A DNA stretch of 64,000 bases, from positions 1 to 64,000 of the forward strand of contig NZ_JARRAH010000006.1 in NCBI RefSeq assembly GCF_030553305.1, in the 5' to 3' direction. This document shows, piece after piece, positions 9,815 through 17,104 of this stretch. The position numbers and the translations under genes were made by a program. The notes under the pieces are model-generated. The model saw nothing but the letters and a program-made list of their open reading frames with translations, ran no database searches and was not told the origin of the DNA. Each line of letters starts with the position of its first letter. Position 1 is the stretch's first letter. This stretch comes from Halomarina ordinaria (GTDB taxonomy: Archaea > Halobacteriota > Halobacteria > Halobacteriales > Haloarculaceae).

Positions 9815-10096
9815 TCAGAGGTCGACGTACTGGTCCTCCCAGTCGCGTCGCTGCTGGAGCGCGTCCACCCCCTCGTCCGAGACGACGTAGTAGTTCGTCC
9901 GGCGGTCGATCTGCCCCTTCTCGACGAGGTCGCGGTTGACCAGCACGTCGAGGTTCGGGTAGAGCCGTCCGTGGGTGATCTCGCGACCCGTGTGGGCCTC
10001 CAGCTCCTCCTTGACCGACTGCCCCGATGCGCGATCCAGCCCCGCGATGACGTACAGCAGATCGCGTTGGAACCCGGTGAGGTCGAATATCTGCAT
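9815..10096 (-). CDS. PadR-family winged-helix regulator
   Basis: 93 residues counting from the ATG at 10096 (MQIFDLTGFQRD); the frame stays open upstream but residues before this Met look untranslated. The sequence LLYVIAGLDRASGQSVKEEL, GRLYPNLDVLVNRDLVEKG and NYYVVSDEGVDAL is the PadR winged helix with its wing and dimer helix. Such regulators usually repress neighbouring membrane genes. Two perfect palindromes lie 13-49 bp upstream of its start, so autoregulation is likely; the DUF1616-DUF457 operon downstream on the same strand is a possible second target. Confidence 0.88.
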   Translation of the reverse strand: MQIFDLTGFQRDLLYVIAGLDRASGQSVKEELEAHTGREITHGRLYPNLDVLVNRDLVEKGQIDRRTNYYVVSDEGVDALQQRRDWEDQYVDL

Positions 10097-10108
10097 GTCA
10101 TGTGAAAT

Positions 10109-10145
10109 AATCGGATAACCGATTTTGTTAGTTACCGTGTAACTA
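10109..10145. promoter_or_regulatory. Paired palindromes upstream of the PadR gene
   Basis: Two perfect inverted repeats stand back to back: AATCGG-ATAA-CCGATT (10109-10124) and TAGTTAC-CGT-GTAACTA (10129-10145). They cover the expected promoter of the PadR gene starting at 10096. GTTAC/GTAAC-type dyads are usual targets of winged-helix dimers. The rest of the gap up to 10439 holds no recognisable gene. Confidence 0.6.
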
Positions 10146-10439
10146 GTCAGTATCCTGAAACCCGCCGGGGGCGCCGCCGCGTCGACGCGTCGTCTCCCGA
10201 GCCGCCCCACCGCTAGTCAGGGTCTAGCGCGTACCGAACCGCCGCCGACGCCCCGTCACAGGGGTCGTTAGGCCCGGATAGCCACTCGGTAACAAAGAGA
10301 GCGTATGCCGCAGTAATGTTCATGTTGATGTTGGTATCGTCGCGGGCGCCCCGTGTCGAGCGCGCCACGGGTCCGACCACTGCGCAGAGTCGCGGGCACG
10401 GCGATACGCGTCACCCCGGAACCACACCAGGACCCGTTG

Positions 10440-10988
10440 ATGTCTGAGGAATCGACCGAACTGGAGCTCGACGACGCGTTCAACATCCTGAGCAACTCGC
10501 GTCGCCGGTACATCATCTACTACCTCCACACCCGCGGGGAGTCGGCGACCATCGAGGAGCTGGCGAGTCAGATCGCCGCCTGGGAGAACGACATCCCGGT
10601 CGACGACCTCGACGACACCGCGCGCCGGCGCGTCTACGTCTCGCTCTACCAGACCCACCTGCCGAAACTCGACGACTTCGGTATCGCCGTCTACGACCGC
10701 GACGAGGGGACCGTCGAACTGACCGAGAAGGCCGAGGAGATCGTCCGGTACCTCCCCGTCGAGCGCCGCGACACCCCGGCGTTCACCCGCTACTACGTCG
10801 CGCTCGCCGGCGCGGCCGTCCTCGCGCTGCTCGGCGTCGCGCTCGGCATCCCGCCGTTCACGGTCGTCCCGGGCGCGCTGGTGGCCGCCGTCTTCGCCGT
10901 CGCCCTGGTGGCGCTGGTCGCCTACCAGTACGTGCTGACGAACCGGAGCGCCGACGACAACCTCCTCGAGCTCGAGAACCTGGATTGA
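10440..10988 (+). CDS. DUF7344-type winged-helix protein with two TM helices
   Basis: 182 residues from the ATG at 10440 (MSEESTELE). The N-terminal winged helix reads DAFNILSNSRRRYIIYYL, then YVSLYQTHLPKLDDFGIAVYD and a VELT wing; two hydrophobic helices lie at ~123-165. This layout matches the haloarchaeal DUF7344 family, of which this window has three members (others at 19758-20333 and 52518-53048). Inference: membrane-tethered DNA-binding regulator; the signal and target genes are unknown. Confidence 0.85.
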   Translation: MSEESTELELDDAFNILSNSRRRYIIYYLHTRGESATIEELASQIAAWENDIPVDDLDDTARRRVYVSLYQTHLPKLDDFGIAVYDRDEGTVELTEKAEEIVRYLPVERRDTPAFTRYYVALAGAAVLALLGVALGIPPFTVVPGALVAAVFAVALVALVAYQYVLTNRSADDNLLELENLD

Positions 10989-11064
10989 GCGCGGGACCGA
11001 CGACACCGACGCGTGAGAGACGACACCGACCGTGAGAGCCGTCGCCGCGCGCGCGTATGTGGTT

Positions 11065-11114
11065 TGTAGGGTAGCGTTCGTAGAACGAATGTAGGGTAAC
11101 GCTCGTGGAACGAA
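11065..11114. repeat. Two tandem 25-bp repeats
   Basis: Two adjacent 25-bp units (11065-11089 and 11090-11114) differ at three positions. Each carries an inverted CGTTC-GTA-GAACG element, perfect in the first copy and decayed in the second. They lie between two convergent genes, so they could act in transcription termination or as a regulator site. A fragment (CGTAGAACGAA) recurs near 12098. Confidence 0.7.
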
Positions 11115-11164
11115 TCGGGAAACGCCGTAGAAGCGGAGGGGAGCGCCGAGAACCGTCCGTCGCC

Positions 11165-11386
11165 CTATCGGATGGCCGTGATGTCGACGACGGAGTCCTC
11201 GGTCGCGGAGACCCACCCCGTGATGATGTCCTCGTCCGTCGCCCCGCGCGTGTAGAACGTGTAGAGATCCGCCGCGTCCTCGTGCGGCTCGACGGTGTAC
11301 TCGAGGTCGAACTGCGGCCACGCGAAGAGCGAGCCCTCTGCGGGTTCGAGTTCGCGCGTCTGCGACGTGTCGATGTTCTCTCTCAT
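11165..11386 (-). CDS. Small conserved-looking haloarchaeal protein (DUF7511-like)
   Basis: 73 residues, acidic, with no TM segment. The central ADLYTFYTRGATDEDIITGWVSA looks like a small haloarchaeal beta-rich domain that I associate with DUF7511; this assignment is from memory and unsure. Start at ATG 11386; codon bias is typical of the genome. It lies close to a HalOD1 gene on the same strand (131 bp). Function unknown. Confidence 0.7.
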   Translation of the reverse strand: MRENIDTSQTRELEPAEGSLFAWPQFDLEYTVEPHEDAADLYTFYTRGATDEDIITGWVSATEDSVVDITAIR

Positions 11387-11517
11387 GGGTGTTCCCCGAG
11401 GGGTACCGGTACAGAAGCCTGAGAACAGTATAGTTACCCACGAGTTACGCCGCGGCGCCGTGGACTCAATCGCTCACACCGCCGCCGTAGGGACGGCCCA
11501 ACTCCCACGGGACCGCC

Positions 11518-11781
11518 TCACTCGAGGGGTGGCTCGGCCGGTCGGCGGAGCTCGACGCGGCCGTCGTCGTGAGCGCGGACCCGGTACGCCCCGTACTCGA
11601 ACGCGACGACGCCCGCCGAGAGCGTCCCCTCGAACATGGCGTCGAGGGCGTCGGCGTCGATGACCTCGTGCAGCGGCGGGTCGAGGTAGACGGGGTCGAC
11701 CCGCTCGGCGGCCGCGATGGCCTCGACGACCGCGGTGCTCATCGGGACGTCGCGCTCCCCGCCGGCCTGACTCCAACCCAT
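11518..11781 (-). CDS. HalOD1 output-domain protein
   Basis: 87 residues from ATG 11781. The pattern STAVVEAIAAAERVDP, then PPLHEVIDADALDAMF and VAFEYGAYRVRAHDDGRVEL is the HalOD1 domain, a haloarchaea-specific unit found alone or at the end of bacterio-opsin-activator-like regulators. Its molecular role is not established; it is thought to be an output or protein-binding module in signalling. It is single-domain here. Confidence 0.85.
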   Translation of the reverse strand: MGWSQAGGERDVPMSTAVVEAIAAAERVDPVYLDPPLHEVIDADALDAMFEGTLSAGVVAFEYGAYRVRAHDDGRVELRRPAEPPLE

Positions 11782-11859
11782 TCGAGGTATGCTCGAACAC
11801 ACCACGCTTAACTGTGCCGATTGTTTCCGGTGACGTCGCGGACGGGCCCCCTGTCGGGG

Positions 11860-12006
11860 TCAGAACTCGTAACAGGCGATGGACGTACTGTCGCAGCGCG
11901 GACACGCCTCCGCGTCCGCGTCGAGGGTCGTCCCGCAGCGCCGGCACTCGTAGACGCGGTCGGACGGGGCGTCGAACCGGGTGACGACAGCGCGGAGGAG
12001 ACTCAC
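11860..12006 (-). CDS. 48-residue zinc-ribbon protein
   Basis: A GTG-initiated frame of 48 codons (GTG at 12006, TGA at 11860-11862). The product begins VSLLRAVVTRFDAP and carries two knuckles: YECRRCGTTLDAD (C21-x2-C24) and ACPRCDSTS (C35-x2-C38). This is the usual treble zinc-ribbon spacing of haloarchaeal rubrerythrin-like or DUF7129-type small proteins. It lies 78 bp upstream of the HalOD1 gene on the same strand. Such microproteins are often missed because of size and GTG start. Likely zinc-binding; partner unknown. Confidence 0.75.
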   Translation of the reverse strand: MSLLRAVVTRFDAPSDRVYECRRCGTTLDADAEACPRCDSTSIACYEF

Positions 12007-12520
12007 GTGACACTCACCATGGTGTGCAGTTCTGCGAGTCGAGGTACTACTACCTATCGAAACGAGTCACGGGGGGCCGACGCTGTGGGTGTGACGCACG
12101 TAGAACGAAGGCGCGTGGGAACGGGCAGCGGGGGTATGGCTGGCAGTGACGATGGCACGTGGGGCCCCCGAGACCGTTGTGGCCCATGCGACTCGACACC
12201 CCCCGATGGGGAGGGGCGCAGTCAGGACTCACACAGCTACCGGCTTAGTTATCAAGCTTCTACACACTCGGGAAGTGAATAACGTCGGCTTTACGAGTGT
12301 ATCGGAGTCATTACTATCACTTTTATATCACAGTATCGTGGCGGGATGCGTCGCGCGGTGTCCCCCGACGCGTCGGCGCCACGACCCCAGCGGGGGACGC
12401 GACGGGCGCGAGGACGGTCCGGCGTCGGCCCCCCGGTGCGACCGGGGGGCGCGCCCCGAACGGGGGAGTTTTCAGGCGTATGTAACCGATAACGAAGTAC
12501 TATCACTTCGAGATGAGAGT
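12007..12520. other. Intergenic region upstream of the MoxR gene
   Basis: About 510 bp with no convincing gene. An AT-rich part lies at 12240-12345, including TTTTATATCACAG (~12318-12330), which could be a promoter element, followed by ~130 bp of very GC-rich sequence. Frames here are rich in Arg, Pro and Gly and look non-coding. Confidence 0.5.
12493..12510. promoter_or_regulatory. Inverted repeat at the MoxR promoter
   Basis: CGAAGT-actatc-ACTTCG, a 6-6-6 dyad whose centre (TACTATCA) sits 18-24 bp before the MoxR start codon, where a leaderless haloarchaeal TATA region would be. A repressor bound here would block transcription. Confidence 0.5.
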
Positions 12521-13495
12521 ATGGACGTACAGACAGTTCACGCCCGGAGCGACGCCATCCTCGACGAGGTCGCCCGGGCGGTCATCGCGGACCGGACGGT
12601 CCTGCGGTCGGTCCTGACGGCGTTTCTCGCGCGCGGGCACGTCCTGCTGGAGGACGTGCCGGGGACGGGCAAGACGCTGACCGCGCGGTCGGTCGCCACC
12701 GCCCTCGACCTCTCGTTCTCGCGCGTACAGTTCACCCCCGACCTCCTCCCCTCGGACGTGACCGGCACGCACGTCTTCAACGAGCGCGAACGGGCGTTCG
12801 AGTTCCAGGAGGGGCCCGTCTTCGCCAACATCGTGCTGGCCGACGAGATAAATCGTGCGTCGCCGAAGACCCAGTCCGCCCTCCTCGAGGCGATGGAGGA
12901 GGGACAGGTCACCGTCGACGGGACGACCTACGCGCTGCCCGACCCCTTCTTCGTCATCGCGACGCAGAACCCCGTCGAGCAGGAGGGGACCTTCCCCCTC
13001 CCCGAGGCCCAGAAGGACCGCTTCATCCTGAAGACGAGCCTCGGCTACCCGGACGAGGAGGGCGAACTGGAGATACTGAACCGGCGAGCCGAGCGGACGG
13101 ACCAGATACCGAGCGTCGAGGCGGCCTGTACCGGCGAGGAGGCGACGGCGATGCGCGAGGCCGTCGAGTCGGTCCACGTCGACCCCGACGTCCGCCGGTA
13201 CGTCACGCGGCTCTGTCGCGCCACGCGCGAGGACGCCCGCGTGAAGACGGGCGTCTCGCCGCGCGCCACCCAGCGGCTGTTCGAGGTGAGCCGCGCGCTC
13301 GCCGCCGCCACCGGCCGCGAGTACGTCACCCCCGAAGAGGTGAAGACCGTCGCGCCGGCCGTCCTCGCCCACCGCCTCGTGCTCACCGCCGACGCCCGGG
13401 TGGGGAACGTCGAGAAGCGCGGCGTGGTCGCAGACCTCCTCGACTCCGTGGAGGTGCCGACGGTGTCGTACACCCGACGGACGTCCGTCCAGTAA
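12521..13495 (+). CDS. MoxR-family AAA+ ATPase
   Basis: 324 residues from ATG 12521 (MDVQTVHARS). AAA+ features: Walker A EDVPGTGKT (~44-52), Walker B VLADEINRASPKTQSALLEAMEE (~105-127; first part DEIN), sensor-1 FFVIATQNPVEQEG, and a MoxR-type lid. Family role: chaperone-like ATPase that acts with VWA/DUF58 proteins to mature or insert metals and cofactors into partner complexes. Its expected partners (DUF58, DUF4129, DUF7269, DUF7519) are on the opposite strand facing it, 126 bp away, rather than in one operon with it. Confidence 0.93.
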   Translation: MDVQTVHARSDAILDEVARAVIADRTVLRSVLTAFLARGHVLLEDVPGTGKTLTARSVATALDLSFSRVQFTPDLLPSDVTGTHVFNERERAFEFQEGPVFANIVLADEINRASPKTQSALLEAMEEGQVTVDGTTYALPDPFFVIATQNPVEQEGTFPLPEAQKDRFILKTSLGYPDEEGELEILNRRAERTDQIPSVEAACTGEEATAMREAVESVHVDPDVRRYVTRLCRATREDARVKTGVSPRATQRLFEVSRALAAATGREYVTPEEVKTVAPAVLAHRLVLTADARVGNVEKRGVVADLLDSVEVPTVSYTRRTSVQ

Positions 13496-13571
13496 GCGCC
13501 GCGCCGTCCGCTCGTTCTCCGACCGACGCCCGCCGAGCGACGGCGTCGACCGGGAACGCTCGGCGGGAACG

Positions 13572-13617
13572 GGAGAGGAGGGGAGGAGAGGGGGTCCGGG
13601 GGAGAGGAGGGGAGGAG
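13572..13617. repeat. Duplicated polypurine tract between convergent genes
   Basis: The 17-mer GGAGAGGAGGGGAGGAG occurs at 13572-13588 and again at 13601-13617. It fills most of the space between the MoxR stop and the DUF7519 stop. It may slow polymerases from both sides or simply be low-complexity sequence. Confidence 0.6.
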
Positions 13618-13621
13618 CGCG

Positions 13622-14305
13622 CTACCGGTAGAGGACGACCATCAGCGTCACCGCCGCCGCGAGCAGCAGGACGAGGCCGGCGATGGGGACGCCGGTGACG
13701 TCCATCTCGAACAGCGCGAGCGCGAGGCCGACGCTCGCGCCGCCGACGGCGGCCGACCAGCCGGAGTGCGCCAGTTCGACCGGCCAGGTGCGCGCGTCGG
13801 CGCCGAGCTGGTCGCCGAGGTTCACCGCCCGCTCGCCGGCGTCCCACGCGACGACGGCGCAGACGAGGCTGGCGAGCGAGGCGGGCACCGACGCGGCGCT
13901 GGTCGCCGCGCTGAGGACCGTCCCGACGACGACGAAGGCGACGCCCGTCGAGACGAGCCGACGCGCGACCCGTCGCCGGAGCGGGACCACGCCGAGCGCG
14001 AGTACCGGAACGCCGAGGAGGCCGACGAGTTCGGCCCGCTGGGTGACGGCGGTCGTGAGCGCGAGGCCGACGCCGAGCGCGCCGAACGAGGCGAGGACGC
14101 CGAGGAGGCCGACGCTCGCGCCGACGACGCGGGCGCCGCGGCGGAAGACGGCGACGCCGAGCGCGAGCAGGGCGACGCCGGCCAGCGAGACGCCGACGGC
14201 CGCGAGCTGTGCCGGCGCGTTCGCGACGCTCGCGACGGCGGCGAGCGCGCCGCCGACCGCGAGCGCGCCGCTGACCGGTCGGGGACGACGGACCACGCGC
14301 GTCAC
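13622..14305 (-). CDS. DUF7519-type multi-TM protein
   Basis: 227 residues, almost wholly hydrophobic, with about eight TM helices and Ala/Val/Gly/Leu composition. It is the last gene of the DUF4129-DUF7269-DUF58 operon; its GTG start at 14305 overlaps the DUF58 stop (GTGA). A membrane protein of this kind closes the MoxR locus in other haloarchaea (I associate it with DUF7519). Role unknown; probably part of the same membrane complex. Confidence 0.85.
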   Translation of the reverse strand: MTRVVRRPRPVSGALAVGGALAAVASVANAPAQLAAVGVSLAGVALLALGVAVFRRGARVVGASVGLLGVLASFGALGVGLALTTAVTQRAELVGLLGVPVLALGVVPLRRRVARRLVSTGVAFVVVGTVLSAATSAASVPASLASLVCAVVAWDAGERAVNLGDQLGADARTWPVELAHSGWSAAVGGASVGLALALFEMDVTGVPIAGLVLLLAAAVTLMVVLYR

Positions 14306-15585
14306 GCCGTCACCTCCTGGATGCGGACGACGGCCGTCCCGAGCGGTTCCTCGGGGTCCCAGTCGACGACGGGTATCTCGGCCTCGCGCAGCGAGTGGAT
14401 ACGGTTCGCGCGCGCGACGCGCGCGAGGCGACCACCCACCGTCGACGAGGAGGCGACCTCGGGGCTGACGACGGTGACGGCGTGGCCGGTCGCCTCGAGC
14501 GAGAGGGCGGCGCTGGCGGCGAACTCGTCGACCAGCGGCGAGAGGAAGACGACCTGTGCGTCCCGCGGCAGTCGCTTCTCGAGTTCCTCGAGCTGGCCGT
14601 CGACCCCCTCGTCGGTCTCCGGCGGTCGGGGCGAGAGCGTCGGGTGCGTCGCCAGCAGGTCGCGGGCCGTCCGCTCGTGCTCGGCGCCCGTCCCGGCCGG
14701 CAGCCAGCAGAACTCCCGGCCGAGCGCCGCGAGCCCCACGTAGTCGCGCGTGTCCGAGAGCGCCGTCAGCAGTTGCTCCGCGCCGGCGAGCGCGTAGGCC
14801 ACCCCGTGGGGGGCGCCCGCCTCGCTCGCGCGGTACGCGGCCGCGCGCGCGTCGACCAGCAGGACGACCGAGGCGGCGCGCTCCTCCCTGAACTCGACGG
14901 TCGTGAGGTCGCCCGAGCGCGCGAGGCGCTTCCAGTCGATGCGGCTCATCGGGTCACCCCGGCGGTACTCGCGCGTGCGGTGGAACTCGATGCCGCTGCC
15001 GCCGTCGTCCGTGACGAGGCGCCCCGCGTCGAGGCGGGTCTGGCGACGGAGCGGCACCTCGGGGACGGCGTCGGTGCAGGTGAGCACCGTCGGCGGGTCG
15101 GCCGGGACGCGCGCCTCCACTTCGAGACCGCCGCTCGCGTCGCGCAGGAACACCGTCGCCGGGTCGAACTGGTGGCGGCCGTACTCCGCGCCGACGGCGT
15201 AGGCGAACGTCGTCGACCGCCCCGGGAGGAGCACGGCGGCGTGGCGCGGCGTCCCCGAACGGACGGCGAGCATCGCCGGCACGCCGTCGACCAGGCGGAC
15301 GTCGAACAGCGGCCAGCGACCCGTGTTCGTGACGGTGACGGTCACCTCGACCTCGTCGCCGCGGCGAGGCGTCCCGTCGGCGAGCGTCCGCTCGACGCGC
15401 AGCGACGGCGTCGGTCGGCCGGTGACGCGGGGGAACGCGGCGTAGGCGACGCCGACGACGGCCAGCAACAGCACCTGCGAGCGCGCCGTGAGGACGCCGA
15501 CGGCGCCCGCGAGCAGCGCCACCGCGACGATACCGCGCCACCGGCCGGTCCGCCTGACGGCGACGGTCTCGACCGACCCGGTCAT
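14302..15585 (-). CDS. DUF58 domain protein
   Basis: 427 residues from ATG 15585 (MTGSVETVAV). Two N-terminal TM helices (~19-55) are followed by a beta domain (VERTLADGTPRRGDEVEVTV) and the DUF58 core: RREYRRGD-type motif seen here as TREYRRGDPMSRIDWKRLARSGDLTTVEF, then a VWA-like VVLLVDA segment. DUF58 proteins are the standard partners of MoxR ATPases. Overlaps with both flanking genes show tight translational coupling. Confidence 0.93.
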   Translation of the reverse strand: MTGSVETVAVRRTGRWRGIVAVALLAGAVGVLTARSQVLLLAVVGVAYAAFPRVTGRPTPSLRVERTLADGTPRRGDEVEVTVTVTNTGRWPLFDVRLVDGVPAMLAVRSGTPRHAAVLLPGRSTTFAYAVGAEYGRHQFDPATVFLRDASGGLEVEARVPADPPTVLTCTDAVPEVPLRRQTRLDAGRLVTDDGGSGIEFHRTREYRRGDPMSRIDWKRLARSGDLTTVEFREERAASVVLLVDARAAAYRASEAGAPHGVAYALAGAEQLLTALSDTRDYVGLAALGREFCWLPAGTGAEHERTARDLLATHPTLSPRPPETDEGVDGQLEELEKRLPRDAQVVFLSPLVDEFAASAALSLEATGHAVTVVSPEVASSSTVGGRLARVARANRIHSLREAEIPVVDWDPEEPLGTAVVRIQEVTA

Positions 15586-16202
15586 CGCGCACCTCCGGCC
15601 GGATTCCCCTCGGCGCGGGTCGCGATGGCCGTCGCGGCGGCGGCCGTGCCGTGCTGGAGCCACGACCGGCCCCGGAGCGCCGCCGCGAGGCGGCTCCGGA
15701 CCGGCGCTCGCCCGCCGGCGAGGAACGCCGCGGCCGCGGCGTCGTCGGTCCAGGACCCCTCGTCGACGCGGCGCTCGGCCTGCGCGCGCGGGCAGTTCTC
15801 GACGCGCATCAGCGTGCGGACCGCCTCCTCGCGCAGTCGCTCGCGCAGGCGGTCCGGTTCGTCGGAGAAGAGCGTCGCGCGCAGGCCGAGGCCGTCGGCC
15901 ACGACCGCGTCGAGTTCGCTCCCGACGACGGGGACGCCCTCGACCGTCTCGGGGGTCGGCGGGTCGGCCTGCTCGACGCGGCCGACCGCGCGGACGACGA
16001 GCATCCCCAGCAGCGCGACGGCCGCGAGGCCGCCGAAAACGGCGAGGAGCTGATAGTCGCTGCCGGCCGCCTCGATGGCCGCCTCGACGGGCAGCGCCCC
16101 GGCGAGGGAGGGGACGGCGAGGACGGCGAGCGCGCCGACGAACCCGAGCGCGCCGACCGCCACGACGGCGTACCGGAGGGCGCGCGCGAGACGCCCGGTC
16201 AC
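15582..16202 (-). CDS. DUF7269-type membrane protein
   Basis: 206 residues with GTG start at 16202 overlapping the previous stop. TM helices lie at ~12-32 and ~50-72, followed by a soluble domain with ETVEGVPVVGSELDAVV, LRERLREEAVRTLM and a C-terminal Ala-rich helix. Position between DUF4129 and DUF58 identifies it as the haloarchaeal DUF7269 component of the MoxR locus. Function unknown. Confidence 0.85.
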   Translation of the reverse strand: MTGRLARALRYAVVAVGALGFVGALAVLAVPSLAGALPVEAAIEAAGSDYQLLAVFGGLAAVALLGMLVVRAVGRVEQADPPTPETVEGVPVVGSELDAVVADGLGLRATLFSDEPDRLRERLREEAVRTLMRVENCPRAQAERRVDEGSWTDDAAAAAFLAGGRAPVRSRLAAALRGRSWLQHGTAAAATAIATRAEGNPAGGAR

Positions 16203-16933
16203 GCCGAGTCACCCCCGTCGGCCCGGGTCGGGACGCCGGGACGGCCGACGCCACCGGACGGGGCGGCGCCGTCGACCCGGTCGAGGTCCCGCCGGAGGCG
16301 CCCGAGGTCGACCTCGGCGGGGTCGGCGCCCCCGTAGCGTACCCGGTCGTAGGCGTCGCGCAGGTCGCGGACGGCGGCGGCGTCGAAGCCGGCGTCGACC
16401 GCCGCCCGGGCGCACTCGGCGGTCGTCTTCGTTCGCGGCGCGTCGACGCCCGCGCGCTCGACGAGCGAGAGCCAGGCCCGCTCGACCTCGTTGGCGGGCC
16501 GGGCGACCCACTCGGCGTCGGGGTCGGACGGCGACTCGTCTCCGGCGGGGACGAACGCGGCGAGCAGCGCGAGCAGACGGGCTGCGTACCGGCGGCCGAG
16601 CGCCAGCGCCACGACGAGACAGAGCGCGCCGACGAGGTACGGCAACAGCCGTTCGAGCAGCGCGAGCAGCCACGTCCACCACGGCGGTTCGGAGGGGCCG
16701 TCCTCGCCGCCGCCACCGCCGCCGCCCGCCGACTGCTGGCTCCGTTCGTTGCGCTCGACCTCGTCTTTCACCTCGCGGGCCTGGTCCTGCGCCAGCGGGA
16801 GGCTGTCGTAGTCGAGGTCGACGATCTCGTCCGGGTCCGAGGAGAGCGAGGAGTCGAGCGTCGTCGCCGAGACGCCCATCGCGACGATGCAGATGAGCGC
16901 GACGGCGGCCGAGACGACCCGGTCGGTCGTCAC
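16199..16933 (-). CDS. DUF4129 membrane protein, first gene of the MoxR-partner operon
   Basis: 244 residues if GTG 16933 is used (VTTDRVVSAAVALICIVAMG); an in-frame ATG at 17014 would add 27 residues that are Cys/Arg-rich and precede the TM helix awkwardly. I prefer 16933. After TM1 comes SSDPDEIVDLDYDSLPL, a charged/Gly linker, a second TM region (~90-135) and the C-terminal DUF4129 domain (VERAWLSLVERAGVDAPRTKTTAECARAA...RYGGADP). DUF4129 is usually found beside transglutaminase or MoxR/DUF58 genes. It leads a run of four genes each overlapping by 4 bp. Confidence 0.88.
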   Translation of the reverse strand: MTTDRVVSAAVALICIVAMGVSATTLDSSLSSDPDEIVDLDYDSLPLAQDQAREVKDEVERNERSQQSAGGGGGGGEDGPSEPPWWTWLLALLERLLPYLVGALCLVVALALGRRYAARLLALLAAFVPAGDESPSDPDAEWVARPANEVERAWLSLVERAGVDAPRTKTTAECARAAVDAGFDAAAVRDLRDAYDRVRYGGADPAEVDLGRLRRDLDRVDGAAPSGGVGRPGVPTRADGGDSA

Positions 16934-17104
16934 GCCGCGCTCACCGTCCGCCGTCTCCTGTTCGTTGCGACTACACTCACGTTCAGTTAGAATACATCCA
17001 CGCGAGATAGTCATAGTTAGTCGTCTGCTACGGCGGGGGAAGGGACCGACGAGAGCGCGAGAGTACGAGCGAGAAAGGTGATGTGTGGACGCGAACGACG
17101 GGGG

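Noticed and set aside
13560-13620. Polypurine tract as a terminator
   Set aside because: No U-run on either transcript; recorded as a repeat only.
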